60,296 nt of DNA from an uncultured Alphaproteobacteria bacterium (lineage in GTDB: Bacteria; Pseudomonadota; Alphaproteobacteria; HIMB59; GCA-002718135): positions 1 through 60,296 of the forward strand of contig CACHAQ010000007.1 of NCBI GenBank assembly GCA_902577905.1. The letters are read 5' to 3'. A program made the position numbers and the translations under genes. The notes beneath the pieces are model-generated. The model did no database searches. It saw only the letters and a program-made list of their open reading frames with translations, and had not been told where the DNA came from. Each line of letters starts with the position of its first letter. The stretch's first letter is position 1. Of the stretch, positions 48,173 to 58,045 are shown one piece after another.

Positions 48173-48687
48173 TGACAAATACTAGAACAGCTTTAGGATT
48201 ATCATTAATTGTTCTAACAATGATAACTTTAGTTGCTTTTTCAGTACCTTTATATGACTTATTTTGTCGTGTTACTGGTTATGGTGGTAAGACAAGTACA
48301 TCTGAGTTCCTTTCATCATCAATTTTAGAAAGAGATATTAATCTCAAATTTAATGCCGATGTTAATGATAGTATAAATTGGACATTTACCGCACCAGAAA
48401 ATATTAAATTTAAGGTTGGTGAAAATAAACTTGTTAACTATAAAGCTACAAATCAATCTGACGTTGAAACAATTGGAACTGCGACATTTAATGTTTTACC
48501 AGAAAAGGTTGGTCCGTATTTTATTAAAACACAGTGTTTTTGTTTTGAAAAGCAGGCTTTAAAGCCTGGTGAAACAGTTGAAATGCCAGTTGTGTTTTAT
48601 ATAGACCCTTCAATTAATGAAGATCCAACAATGAAAGATGTCGAAGAGATAACGTTGTCATATACCTTTTTTAAATATATAGAATAA
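48172..48687 (+). CDS. ctaG: Cytochrome c oxidase copper-assembly protein (Cox11/CtaG)
   Basis: A 171-residue membrane-anchored copper chaperone that delivers CuB to subunit I. It has one N-terminal helix, VPLYDLFCRVTGYGG next to it, and the copper-binding CFCFEKQALKPGE motif with YFIKTQ before it. MPVVFYIDPSI is also typical. It begins within the stop codon of the small gene and ends three bases before ctaE. Confidence 0.96.
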   Translation: MTNTRTALGLSLIVLTMITLVAFSVPLYDLFCRVTGYGGKTSTSEFLSSSILERDINLKFNADVNDSINWTFTAPENIKFKVGENKLVNYKATNQSDVETIGTATFNVLPEKVGPYFIKTQCFCFEKQALKPGETVEMPVVFYIDPSINEDPTMKDVEEITLSYTFFKYIE

Positions 48688-48690
48688 CCA

Positions 48691-49536
48691 ATGGCTAATA
48701 AATCAACAACAGGGCAGAAACATCCATATCACTTAGTTGATCCAAGCCCACTTCCATTTTTATCATCAATAGCTGGTCTAGCAATGGCTGCCGGTCTTGT
48801 ATTTTATATGCATTATGGAACTTCTTGGCTTCTTATTCTTGGTACAATTGGTTTGTTAACTATTATGTTTTTATGGTGGAGAGATGTAATTAAAGAGTCA
48901 ACTTTTCAAAAGGTTCATACACCTGTAGTGGAACTGGGACTAAGATATGGAATGGCGCTTTTTATTGCATCAGAAGTAATGTTCTTTGTTGCTTTTTTCT
49001 GGGCTTTCTTTGATGCAAGTTTAACACCTAAATTACCTATAGAAGAATTCTCTGAAACTTTTGATAGTAATGGTGCTGTTGGAATTTGGCCACCAGAAGG
49101 TATCAAAACATTTGATCCGCTTGATGTTCCTTTTTTAAATACATTAATATTATTAATGTCAGGTACTACTTGTACATGGGCTCACCATGCTGTTAGAGAA
49201 GGTCATAGAGAGCAAGCCATTCAGGCATTATGGTGTACTGTTGGTCTCGGAATTTTCTTCTCATTTATGCAGGGTGTAGAATATTACGAAGCAGCTCATC
49301 ATTATTTTAGTTTTACTGATGGAATATATCCGTCAGTATTTTATATGGCTACTGGTTTTCATGGATTTCATGTAATGGTTGGTACAGCATTTCTAGCTGT
49401 TTGTTTGTATCGTGTTTATAAAAATCATTTTACTCCAGATAGACATTTTGGATTAGAGGCTGCAGCATGGTACTGGCACTTTGTTGATGTTGTTTGGCTG
49501 TTCTTGTTTGTCTGCGTTTATGTTTGGGGTGCATAA
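48691..49536 (+). CDS. ctaE: Cytochrome c oxidase subunit III
   Basis: A 281-residue seven-helix subunit of the oxidase. KHPYHLVDPSPLPFL opens the protein, ASEVMFFVAFFWAFFDASL carries the conserved Glu, and HHAVREGHREQAIQAL and the final WYWHFVDVVWLFLFVCVYVWG are hallmarks. It stops directly before the SURF1 coding frame, with no gap. Confidence 0.97.
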   Translation: MANKSTTGQKHPYHLVDPSPLPFLSSIAGLAMAAGLVFYMHYGTSWLLILGTIGLLTIMFLWWRDVIKESTFQKVHTPVVELGLRYGMALFIASEVMFFVAFFWAFFDASLTPKLPIEEFSETFDSNGAVGIWPPEGIKTFDPLDVPFLNTLILLMSGTTCTWAHHAVREGHREQAIQALWCTVGLGIFFSFMQGVEYYEAAHHYFSFTDGIYPSVFYMATGFHGFHVMVGTAFLAVCLYRVYKNHFTPDRHFGLEAAAWYWHFVDVVWLFLFVCVYVWGA

Positions 49537-50226
49537 ATTAAAAACTTTCCCATAAAATTTTTTTTATTTAGTTTATTTTGTATTGCGCTGACAATATTTT
49601 TAGGAATTTGGCAATTGCAAAGACTGGAATGGAAAGAAAAAATTATTGCCGAATTTAATGAACTAAAGGATCAAAAACCACTTTCACTTTCAATGGGAAA
49701 AATGAAGTATCCAAACATTGATGAGTTTACTAAAGTGATCACTTTAGGAACTGTTGACAGAAGTAAAAAAATTTTTTTTCCTGCTAAAACATTGAATGGG
49801 ATTTCTGGTGTTAGAATAGCTAGTTTATTGTCAGATAATCATGGTAATAATTATTTAATTGATGAAGGTTGGTTTGAGCAAAGCAGATATGATTATTTTA
49901 AAGACAATAATGAAATAATAAATGCTGAAATTCTAGGATACATCCGATACCCAACACAAAAAAAGATGTTTACTCCCGAGAATTCTATCTCTTCAAATGA
50001 ATGGTATTATTATGATTTGGAGCAAATTCAAACTTTCTTAAATGTTAAGATAAATCAGAAGTTTTTCATTAAAAATATGAGTAATTACGCAGAGAATTTC
50101 TTAATACCATCATCTCAAAATCATAATTTTTCAAATAATCATTTGCAGTATGCAATTACATGGTTTTTGATGAGTTTTTCTTTTTTGATTATTTTTATAA
50201 TTTATTTATTTAGGAAGAAAAAATGA
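49537..50226 (+). CDS. SURF1-family oxidase assembly protein with non-canonical start
   Basis: SURF1 assists haem insertion into the oxidase. The family motif at the end of the first helix, GxWQLxRxxWK, is present as LGIWQLQRLEWKEKI, and the C-terminal HLQYAITWFLMSFSFL helix matches. The first helix (FLFSLFCIALTIFLG) is encoded upstream of the only standard start, a TTG at 49615. That TTG would remove the helix. The frame is open back to the ctaE stop codon but offers only ATT (49537) or ATA (49552). I take ATT at 49537 as the likely start. It overlaps the next gene by four bases. Confidence 0.75.
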   Translation: MKNFPIKFFLFSLFCIALTIFLGIWQLQRLEWKEKIIAEFNELKDQKPLSLSMGKMKYPNIDEFTKVITLGTVDRSKKIFFPAKTLNGISGVRIASLLSDNHGNNYLIDEGWFEQSRYDYFKDNNEIINAEILGYIRYPTQKKMFTPENSISSNEWYYYDLEQIQTFLNVKINQKFFIKNMSNYAENFLIPSSQNHNFSNNHLQYAITWFLMSFSFLIIFIIYLFRKKK

Positions 50227-51701
50227 AAACATATTTAAAACTTAAAGAGATCTTTAATGAAGCTTCACTGACATCAGATATTGCAGGTATTTTACACTGG
50301 GATATGGCAACAATGATGCCTAGCAGCTCAAGAGATCAAAGATCAGATCAATTAGCCTATTTATCAAAACTTAGTCATAGTAAAATTTCATCTTCTGAAG
50401 TTGGTGATTTAATTGAAGATTCTAAGAATCTTAATCTAAGTAACAGTGATCAGAAAAACTTAAATGAAATGGATAGAGAATATAAATTAGCTTCTGCTAT
50501 TCCAACGGAGCTTGTAGAAAATATTTCAAAATCTTCAGCTAAATGTGAAGGTGTTTGGCAAGAGGCAAGGGAAAAGTCCGAATTTAATTTAGTAAAAAAA
50601 GATTTAGAAGAACTTATAAATTTAACGAAAGAAGAAGCTAATATTCTAGGGGAAACTTTTAAAATTTCTCCTTATGAAGCACTAATAAATAAATTTGAAC
50701 CTTCTTCAGAAGAAAATAAAATATCTGAAGTATTTGATGATTTACAAAAATTTCTCACACCACTTATTGATAATATTATTGATAAACAAAAAAAAGAAGA
50801 AACACTTCAATTTGAAACAAGTATTGATGAAGAAAAGCAGAAAAATATTTCTGAATATATAATGAAACAAATAGGTTTTGATTTTACAAGAGGGAGACTT
50901 GATAAAAGTGTTCACCCTTTTTGTGGAGGATCTACAAATGATGTTAGAATTACAACTAGATATAATAATGAAAATCCATTTTCATCTTTAGATGGTGTTA
51001 TGCATGAAACTGGACATGCATTATATGAACTAAACCTTCCAAAAGATTGGATGCATCAGCCAGCAGGTAAATCTAGGGGGATGGCCATGCATGAAAGTCA
51101 ATCACTATTAATTGAAATGCAAATCACTAGATCTTTAGCTTTTAAAAAATTTTTATCTAATACCTTAAATAATAAATTTAATATAAATGACAAAGCTACA
51201 AATCCAGACAATCTTTACAAATTAGGTACTCGAGTAAACAAATCTTTTATAAGAGTTGAGTCAGATGAAGTAACCTATCCCTTGCATATTATCTTAAGAT
51301 TTAATTTAGAAAGAAAAATTTTTAACAATGAAATAAATATTGCAGACATTCCCGATGCTTGGAATGATGAATTTAAAAGATTATTTAATTTATCGATAAA
51401 TAAAGACACTGATGGATGTTTACAAGATATTCATTGGTTTGCTGGATTATTTGGATACTTTCCAACATATTCATTAGGAGCACTCACTGCTGCTCAATTT
51501 GCGTCTCAATTGAGAACTGATGAAATGGAATTAGATAGGGAAATAGAAAATGGTGAATTTTCAAATTTAGTAAATTGGCTTAAAAAAAATATCCATGAAA
51601 AAGCTAGTTTTTTTTCAACTAATGAGGTTTTAGAACAGGTTACAAAGTTACCTTTAAATGCTAAATATTTCAAAGAATATATTATTAGTCGCTATCTTTA
51701 A
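50223..51701 (+). CDS. M32-family carboxypeptidase
   Basis: A 492-residue zinc metallocarboxypeptidase of the Taq family. The HETGH zinc motif is at 261-265, with downstream MAMHESQSLLIEMQ giving the third ligand, and HPFCGGSTNDVRITTRY is family-specific. DIHWFAGLFGYFPTYSLGALTAAQF is the C-terminal signature. It is cytoplasmic with no signal peptide, and likely trims peptides. It shares a one-base overlap with thrC. Confidence 0.95.
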   Translation: MKTYLKLKEIFNEASLTSDIAGILHWDMATMMPSSSRDQRSDQLAYLSKLSHSKISSSEVGDLIEDSKNLNLSNSDQKNLNEMDREYKLASAIPTELVENISKSSAKCEGVWQEAREKSEFNLVKKDLEELINLTKEEANILGETFKISPYEALINKFEPSSEENKISEVFDDLQKFLTPLIDNIIDKQKKEETLQFETSIDEEKQKNISEYIMKQIGFDFTRGRLDKSVHPFCGGSTNDVRITTRYNNENPFSSLDGVMHETGHALYELNLPKDWMHQPAGKSRGMAMHESQSLLIEMQITRSLAFKKFLSNTLNNKFNINDKATNPDNLYKLGTRVNKSFIRVESDEVTYPLHIILRFNLERKIFNNEINIADIPDAWNDEFKRLFNLSINKDTDGCLQDIHWFAGLFGYFPTYSLGALTAAQFASQLRTDEMELDREIENGEFSNLVNWLKKNIHEKASFFSTNEVLEQVTKLPLNAKYFKEYIISRYL

Positions 51702-53077
51702 TGAAATATTTAAGTACAAGAGATGATTCTCTAAGCAGATCATTTAACGATATTCTTTATCAAGGATTATCAAGAGATGGTGGTCTATATTTACCCCAAA
51801 GCTGGCCCAAAATAGACTTACTAAGTTTAAAAAATAAATCATACGAAGAAGTGGCATGTGAGATTATTTTTCCTTATGTAAATGAAAGTATAGAAAAATT
51901 AGATTTACAAAAAATTTTAAATGAAACTTATGCAAATTTTAATCATGAAAAAATAGCTCCACTAGTAGAACTAGAAAATAATAAATTTTTATTAGAATTA
52001 ATTTATGGGCCTACTTATGCTTTTAAAGATTACGCTTTACAATTTCTTGGTAATCTATTTTCTACAAGTCTAGAGATGTCTCCAAAAAAAATTACTGTTT
52101 TAGGCGCAACTTCTGGTGATACTGGATCAGCTGCAATTCACTCTTTTAAATCAAAAAAAGATATAAATGTATTTATTCTACATCCTCATAATAAAGTATC
52201 ACCTATTCAACAAAAACAAATGACTACAGTAATTGATAAAAATATTTTTAACATTGCTGTAGAGGGTAATTTTGATGATTGTCAAAAAATTGTCAAAGAA
52301 CTATTTGTAGATGATGAAATACAAGAGTCTACTTCTTTAACTGCAGTAAACTCTATAAATTGGGCACGATTAATTGCCCAAGTTGTTTATTATTTTTGGT
52401 CTTATTTACAAACTGATAAGCAGAAAATTAATTTTATTGTTCCTTCAGGAAATTTTGGCAATATTTTTTCAGCCTTTGTTGCTAAAAAAATGGGATTACC
52501 TATTGGTCATTTACATATTGCAACTAATTCTAATGATATCTTGAAGTCCATAGTAGACACTGGAGAAATGAAAAAAAAATCTGTTTTTCAAACATATAGT
52601 CCTAGTATGGATATACAAGTTTCAAGTAACTTTGAGAGGCAAATTTTTGAAAGTCTCAATAGAGACAGCAAAAGAGTAAATGAAGTATTTGAAAGTTTTT
52701 CATCAAAAGGTTTTTATCAATTTGATGACTCTGTTTTAGCTAAGTTTCAGCAAATATATAAGGCTTCCTCAATTGATGATAGTCAGACTCTGGAAACAAT
52801 TAAATATATATATGAAAAATTTAATTATATTGCTGATCCACATACTGCAACAGGACTAAAAGTATTATTAGATAAAAAAGATGATGAAGCATGGGTATCT
52901 TTGGTTTGTGCACATCCTGCAAAATTTGACAAAGCTGTGAATAAAGCAATTAATACAGAAATTGAAATACCAAAAGAATTGAGCAATCTCTTTGATAAAG
53001 AGGAAAAGATGACTATATTACCCAATAGTACTATGGATGTAAAAAACTTCATCTTAGAAAAAACAAGCAATGCATAA
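51701..53077 (+). CDS. thrC: Threonine synthase
   Basis: A 458-residue PLP enzyme converting O-phosphohomoserine to threonine. It has MKYLSTRDD with RDGGLYLP, the PLP lysine at 109 (GPTYAFKDYALQF), ATSGDTGSAAIHSF and VPSGNFGNIFSAFVA. IADPHTATGLKV is also present. It overlaps the M16 peptidase gene by eight bases, an arrangement shared by many alphaproteobacteria. Confidence 0.96.
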   Translation: MKYLSTRDDSLSRSFNDILYQGLSRDGGLYLPQSWPKIDLLSLKNKSYEEVACEIIFPYVNESIEKLDLQKILNETYANFNHEKIAPLVELENNKFLLELIYGPTYAFKDYALQFLGNLFSTSLEMSPKKITVLGATSGDTGSAAIHSFKSKKDINVFILHPHNKVSPIQQKQMTTVIDKNIFNIAVEGNFDDCQKIVKELFVDDEIQESTSLTAVNSINWARLIAQVVYYFWSYLQTDKQKINFIVPSGNFGNIFSAFVAKKMGLPIGHLHIATNSNDILKSIVDTGEMKKKSVFQTYSPSMDIQVSSNFERQIFESLNRDSKRVNEVFESFSSKGFYQFDDSVLAKFQQIYKASSIDDSQTLETIKYIYEKFNYIADPHTATGLKVLLDKKDDEAWVSLVCAHPAKFDKAVNKAINTEIEIPKELSNLFDKEEKMTILPNSTMDVKNFILEKTSNA

Positions 53078-54323
53078 AATTACAACACTAGAAAACGGAT
53101 TAAGAATAGTAACTCAAAATATGCCAGGGTTGGAAACAGTATCAATGGGTATATGGAATTTTGTTGGTGGTAGAGATGAAACAAAAGATATAAATGGTGT
53201 CGCTCACCTTTTAGAGCATATGGCTTTTAAGGGTACATCAACTAAAAACGCTCTTCAAATTGCTGAAACTATTGAAAATGTTGGCGGAGATATAAATGCC
53301 TATACTTCAAAGGAAATAACAGCTTATTATGTAAAACTTTTAGCTGATGATCTACATTATGGAATAGATATTCTGACAGATATTTTGCAAAATTCTACAT
53401 TTGCTGAAGATGAACTTAATCGAGAAAGAGGAGTCATAATTCAAGAAATTGGAATGTACCTTGATACACCTGATGATATGATTTTTGATTATTGGCAAGA
53501 AAAAGCATACCCGGACCAACCAATGGGACGTTCAATATTGGGTAAAACCGATATTATTAAAAATATTTCAAGAGACGAAGTTAAAGACTTCATGATGAAT
53601 CATTATAATCCAAAAAAAATGATTATAAGTGCAGCTGGAAAAATTGACCATGATCAATTTGTAGAATCAATTAAAAAATCATGCACTAACTTACCAGCTG
53701 GATTGTCTACTGAAAGACAAAAAGCTGACTACAAATCTGGAGAATACAGAGAAGATAAAAAATTAGAACAGATTCACCTACTGCTTGGTTTTGAAGGTAT
53801 AGATTACCACCATGACGATTACTATTCTTTACTAGTATACTCATCTTTATTAGGTGGAGGTATGTCATCAAGATTATTTCAAGAGATTAGAGAGAAGCGT
53901 GGACTTGTATACGGCATTTCCTCTTTCAGCTCATCTTACACTGATACAGGTGTTTTTGGTATATATTGTGGGACAGGAGAAAATCAAATTCAAGAACTCA
54001 TACCTGTTTTATGTGATCAATTAAACGAAAGTCCTAACTCAATTACAGAAAAGGAAATCAATAGAGGTAAAGCTCAGTTGAAAGCAAGTTTAATGATGGG
54101 AAGAGAAAGTGCATTTAGAAGATGCGAGAGTGCCGCTAGACAACTTCTAGTTTTTAATAGAATAATTGAACCATCTGAAACTATTAAAAATATTGATAAA
54201 GTTTCTAAAGAAACAGTTCAAAAGATAGCCAATGAAATTGTAAAAGGACCAATAACTATATCGAGTATTGGGCCATTATCTAAACTTGAGAATATAGATA
54301 AAATTCAATCACGTATAAATTAA
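53070..54323 (+). CDS. M16-family zinc peptidase (processing-peptidase-like)
   Basis: A 417-residue insulinase-family protease related to the mitochondrial processing peptidase beta subunit. The inverted zinc motif HLLEH is at 46-50, followed by AFKGT, and ERGVIIQEIGMYLDTPDD carries the third ligand. GGGMSSRLFQEIREKRGLVYGISS is the second-domain signature. No signal peptide is visible. Its physiological substrate is unknown. Confidence 0.94.
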   Translation: MHKITTLENGLRIVTQNMPGLETVSMGIWNFVGGRDETKDINGVAHLLEHMAFKGTSTKNALQIAETIENVGGDINAYTSKEITAYYVKLLADDLHYGIDILTDILQNSTFAEDELNRERGVIIQEIGMYLDTPDDMIFDYWQEKAYPDQPMGRSILGKTDIIKNISRDEVKDFMMNHYNPKKMIISAAGKIDHDQFVESIKKSCTNLPAGLSTERQKADYKSGEYREDKKLEQIHLLLGFEGIDYHHDDYYSLLVYSSLLGGGMSSRLFQEIREKRGLVYGISSFSSSYTDTGVFGIYCGTGENQIQELIPVLCDQLNESPNSITEKEINRGKAQLKASLMMGRESAFRRCESAARQLLVFNRIIEPSETIKNIDKVSKETVQKIANEIVKGPITISSIGPLSKLENIDKIQSRIN

Positions 54324-54347
54324 ACTTTAAGCCATACTAAAAGTTAT

Positions 54348-54554
54348 TTATTTTATTTTTAAAGATTCATTAATTGAATGATTAAGTTCCCCATCTTCTG
54401 ATGACAAATTCATAGATACTTTTATCGTTTCACCTATTTTGATTTTTTCTTCAGTAAATTTTTTTCTTATGTAATTTTCTATTTCACGTTGAGAACTAAT
54501 ACCAACTTGTTTAAGAAACTTTCTAATCTCTATATTTAAATTATCTTCATCCAT
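54348..54554 (-). CDS. DUF6494-like small protein
   Basis: A 68-residue protein starting MDEDNLNIEIRKFLKQVGI, followed by SQREIENYIRKKF and a charged C-terminal tail. This matches the pattern of the alphaproteobacterial DUF6494 family. No catalytic motif is visible. It is convergent with the M16 peptidase gene and divergent from the methyltransferase gene. Confidence 0.75.
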   Translation of the reverse strand: MDEDNLNIEIRKFLKQVGISSQREIENYIRKKFTEEKIKIGETIKVSMNLSSEDGELNHSINESLKIK

Positions 54555-54607
54555 AATTTACTATAAATTATTTTGATAGATTCATTCAATAATGTTATTA
54601 ATTTTAT

Positions 54608-55048
54608 GTGAAAACTGCTTCTTTTAAGACTAAACTTGGTTGGATTACAGTAAAAAAAAATAGTGGCAGAGTTTTTTCACTGAGTTTTGGAAAAACAAAT
54701 AAAACGATTGATTTAATTAATATTAAGAATCAAATTAATTCATACGCTTCTGGAAAACTTAAAAATTTCAAGATTAGCTATTCTTTTGAAGGCTCTCCAT
54801 TGCAAAAAAAAATTTGGAAAGAATTATCTAAAATTAAATATGGTAAAATTTCAACATATGGAGAAATAGCAAAAAAAGTTGGTACATCGCCAAGATATGT
54901 TGGTAATGTTTGCGGACAAAATAAACTTTTACTTATTATACCTTGTCACCGAGTGATACGTAGTGATGGTAAACTTGGAGGATTTTCTGGAAGAGGGGGG
55001 ATCAAACTAAAAAAAAGATTACTTAATTTAGAAAAAAATGTCTCATAA
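54608..55048 (+). CDS. ogt: Methylated-DNA-protein cysteine methyltransferase (Ogt-like)
   Basis: A 146-residue DNA repair protein that removes O6-alkyl groups from guanine. The active-site IPCHRVI is at 112-118 (nucleophile Cys113), with the helix-turn-helix TYGEIAKKVGTSPRYVGNVCGQN before it and LGGFSGR after. It uses a GTG start. Its end overlaps the next gene by eleven bases. Confidence 0.9.
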   Translation: MKTASFKTKLGWITVKKNSGRVFSLSFGKTNKTIDLINIKNQINSYASGKLKNFKISYSFEGSPLQKKIWKELSKIKYGKISTYGEIAKKVGTSPRYVGNVCGQNKLLLIIPCHRVIRSDGKLGGFSGRGGIKLKKRLLNLEKNVS

Positions 55049-55766
55049 AATAATTATTCTTCAACATACACCCTTAGTTACACCTGGATACTTTACAAAG
55101 TTAATGAGTGAAGACTTTGTTGAAACAACAATTATTCGATTGGATGAAGGAGAAAAGATTCCTGTTAACCTTGATATATTTGATGGGATGATGTGCTTAG
55201 GTGGACCAATGGATACTTGGATGGAAGAACAATATCCGTGGATGATTGAAGAAAAAAGTAAGATAAAGGAATTTGTTTTCAATAATCAAAAACCATATCT
55301 CGGAATTTGTTTAGGATGTCAATTTTTAGGAGAAATTCTTGGTGGTAAAGTAATTAAATCTAATCCTCCAGAAATTGGAGTTCTAAATATTAATATTTTA
55401 GATAATAAAAAAAAGGATCAACTTTTTCAAAATTTTGATAATCAGATTAAAGCATTGCAATGGCATAGTTACGAAGTAAGTGAATTAAATAATTCTGAAG
55501 TTACTATTTTGGGTTCATCAGATATTACAAAATTTCAAATATTTAAGTATAAAAATCATGCTTATGGTATTCAATTTCATATGGAAGTCGATGAAAACAC
55601 AATCATTAAATGGTCCAAAGTTCCTGAATTAAAAAATGCTTTAGAAAAATATTTAGGAAAAAACTCCATTGATGAACTTGATATATTGCTTAAAAATAAT
55701 ATTCAAGAAATGAACAATAATACTAAAAAATTATACGAAAATTTTAAAAATTTAATGACTACCTAA
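55038..55766 (+). CDS. Class I glutamine amidotransferase-family protein
   Basis: A 242-residue stand-alone GATase1 domain protein. The nucleophile is Cys91 in LGICLGCQFLGEILGG; His and Glu are in IQFHMEVD. DGMMCLGGPMDTW is the usual preceding loop. It resembles the GMP-synthase-like amidotransferases of unknown partner. The overlap with ogt suggests co-expression but not function. Confidence 0.86.
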   Translation: MSHKIIILQHTPLVTPGYFTKLMSEDFVETTIIRLDEGEKIPVNLDIFDGMMCLGGPMDTWMEEQYPWMIEEKSKIKEFVFNNQKPYLGICLGCQFLGEILGGKVIKSNPPEIGVLNINILDNKKKDQLFQNFDNQIKALQWHSYEVSELNNSEVTILGSSDITKFQIFKYKNHAYGIQFHMEVDENTIIKWSKVPELKNALEKYLGKNSIDELDILLKNNIQEMNNNTKKLYENFKNLMTT

Positions 55767-55800
55767 AAGTTTCATGTTTAAATAGTTTTGGAGAAAATGT

Positions 55801-56853
55801 ATGAAAAAAATTAAAGGACCTGCAATATTTTTAGCACAGTTTATAGGAGATAAAGAACCATTTAATTCACTACCTAGTATATGTAAATGGGTATCTGATC
55901 TTGGATATAAAGGAATTCAATTGCCAGCAGAAAATTTAGCAGTTTTTGATTTGGATAAAGCAGCTTCGAGTAAAGATTACTGTGATGAAATAAAAGGAAT
56001 AGTAAAAAATTTTAATCTTGAAATAACTGATATTGCATCTCATTTAACCGGTCAATTGGTTGCAGTTCATCCTGCTTATGACACACTCTTTGATGGTTTT
56101 GCTGCTGATGAGGTAAAGGGTAATCCAAAAGCTAGACAAGAATGGGCAGTCAAAAGGATGATGAATGTCGCTCAAGCATCAAAAAACCTTAATTTAAAAA
56201 CTGCTGCTACATTTTCTGGTGCGTTATGTTGGCCCTTTCTTTATCCATTTCCTCAAAGACCTGCTGGTTTAGAAGATGAAGCTTTTGGTGAATTAGCAAA
56301 AAGATGGCATCCAATTTTAGATAAATTTGATGAGTGTGGAGTAGATCTTTGTTACGAAATTCACCCAAGTGAGGATTTACACGATGGTTCAACTTTCGAA
56401 ATGTTTTTAGAAAGAGTAAATAATCATAAACGTTGTAATATGTTGTATGACCCAAGTCATTATGTTCTTCAATGTTTAAACTATCTCGATCACATTGATA
56501 TTTATCATGAAAGAATAAAAATGTTTCATGTAAAAGATGCTGAATTTAATCCGTCTGGTAGGCAAGGAGTTTACGGAGGTTATCAATCATGGATAAACAG
56601 AGCAGGTAGATTCAGATCACTTGGCGATGGCCAGGTTGATTTTAAATCAATTTTTTCAAAACTATCTGGTTATAATTTTGATGGATGGGCAGTTTTAGAG
56701 TGGGAATGCTGTATTAAAAGCCCTGAGCAAGGTGCAGCTGAAGGAGCTCCATTTATTAAAAATCACATTATTCAAGTTACAGACAAAGCATTTGATGATT
56801 TTGCAAGTTCTGGAACGGACGAGCAAGCTAACAAAAAGATTTTAGGTATATAA
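55801..56853 (+). CDS. Sugar phosphate isomerase/epimerase (AP-endonuclease-2 TIM barrel)
   Basis: A 350-residue TIM-barrel enzyme of the xylose-isomerase-like/IolE superfamily. The metal ligands are readable as Glu in CYEIHPSE, Asp in YDPSHYV, His in FHVKDAE and Glu in VLEWECC. Members include inosose dehydratase, sugar epimerases and keto-glycoside lyases. The next gene, ten bases away, is a Gfo/Idh/MocA dehydrogenase, a common pairing in which the dehydrogenase makes a keto-sugar for this enzyme. The substrate is unknown. Confidence 0.86.
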   Translation: MKKIKGPAIFLAQFIGDKEPFNSLPSICKWVSDLGYKGIQLPAENLAVFDLDKAASSKDYCDEIKGIVKNFNLEITDIASHLTGQLVAVHPAYDTLFDGFAADEVKGNPKARQEWAVKRMMNVAQASKNLNLKTAATFSGALCWPFLYPFPQRPAGLEDEAFGELAKRWHPILDKFDECGVDLCYEIHPSEDLHDGSTFEMFLERVNNHKRCNMLYDPSHYVLQCLNYLDHIDIYHERIKMFHVKDAEFNPSGRQGVYGGYQSWINRAGRFRSLGDGQVDFKSIFSKLSGYNFDGWAVLEWECCIKSPEQGAAEGAPFIKNHIIQVTDKAFDDFASSGTDEQANKKILGI

Positions 56854-56862
56854 GGAGTAATT

Positions 56863-58014
56863 ATGGGAAGAAGATTAAAACTTGGGATGATAGGTGGTGG
56901 CCAAGGAGCTTTTATTGGAGCCGTGCATCGTCTATGTGCAAGGATGGATGATAAGTATGAATTTGTTGCTGGTTGTTTATCTTCAACTCCTGAAAAAGCA
57001 GCTAAGTCTGCTGAAGAAATTGGTCTTGATCCTTCAAGAAGTTATTCTGATTTTAAAACTATGGCTGAAGAAGAATCTAAAAGAGATGACGGCATTGAAG
57101 TAGTATCCATTGTTACACCAAATCATATGCATGCTGCACCAGCAATAGAATTTCTAAATAAAAATATTCATGTTATTTGTGATAAACCTATGACTTCTAC
57201 AATGGAAGATGCTCATAAATTAGTTGAAGCAGTCTCTAAATCTGATGCTCATTTTTTCTTAACTCATAATTATTCCGGATATCCAGTTGTTAGAGGTATG
57301 AGATCACTTATTGAAAATGGAGCACTAGGCAAAATAAGAATTATTAAAGGATCTTATCTTCAGGGTTGGCTTGGCTCAAAAGAAGAAGATTCAGGTTCTA
57401 ATAAACAAGCAGAATGGAGAACTGATCCTTCAAGAAGTGGAGCTGCAGGAAGTGTGGGTGATATAGGAAGTCATGCTATGCATTTGTTAGAATTTATAAC
57501 CCAATTAAAATTACAATCAGTTAGTGCAGATCTAACTACCTTTGTTGAAGGAAGAAAATTAGATGATGATGCTTCTATAATGATCAGATTAAATAATGGA
57601 GCTAAAGGATCATTATCCATCTCTCAAGTTGCAACAGGTGAAGAAAATAATTTTAGTGTTGCTATTTATGGTGACAAGGGCGCATTGAAATGGAGTCAAG
57701 AAAATCCAAATTATGCTAAATTTAATCAAGTAGGGGAGGCGAGTCAGATAATAACTAGAGGCGGTTCGATTAAAGTTGAAGGAAGTGAAGCTAATGTCCG
57801 AATCCCTGCTGGTCACCCAGAAGGATATCTTGAGGCATTTGCACAAATCTATTCAGATGCCGCAGATGTATTTCAAAATAAAGAAAATAAGGAAGAGTTA
57901 TTAAAGATGCTTCCAAATATTGATGATGGTTTGCACATAATGAAATTTATTAATGCTACCGTAGATTCGAGTAATAATAATTCTAAGTGGATAAATTTAT
58001 CTGAAATAAATTGA
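56863..58014 (+). CDS. Gfo/Idh/MocA-family oxidoreductase (third in window)
   Basis: A 383-residue NAD(P)-dependent dehydrogenase-like protein. It opens KLGMIGGGQGAFIGAVHR, has VTPNHMHAAPA, and CDKPMTST where most relatives have EKP. VGDIGSHAMHLLEF contains the probable catalytic Asp and His. It is not closely related to the genes at 11674 and 24666. An AAGGAG site precedes the ATG. It forms a two-gene unit with the TIM-barrel enzyme. Sugar or cyclitol oxidation is inferred. Confidence 0.87.
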   Translation: MGRRLKLGMIGGGQGAFIGAVHRLCARMDDKYEFVAGCLSSTPEKAAKSAEEIGLDPSRSYSDFKTMAEEESKRDDGIEVVSIVTPNHMHAAPAIEFLNKNIHVICDKPMTSTMEDAHKLVEAVSKSDAHFFLTHNYSGYPVVRGMRSLIENGALGKIRIIKGSYLQGWLGSKEEDSGSNKQAEWRTDPSRSGAAGSVGDIGSHAMHLLEFITQLKLQSVSADLTTFVEGRKLDDDASIMIRLNNGAKGSLSISQVATGEENNFSVAIYGDKGALKWSQENPNYAKFNQVGEASQIITRGGSIKVEGSEANVRIPAGHPEGYLEAFAQIYSDAADVFQNKENKEELLKMLPNIDDGLHIMKFINATVDSSNNNSKWINLSEIN

Positions 58015-58045
58015 TATTTTGGCAGTATTATTAGTTTTTTTTATA

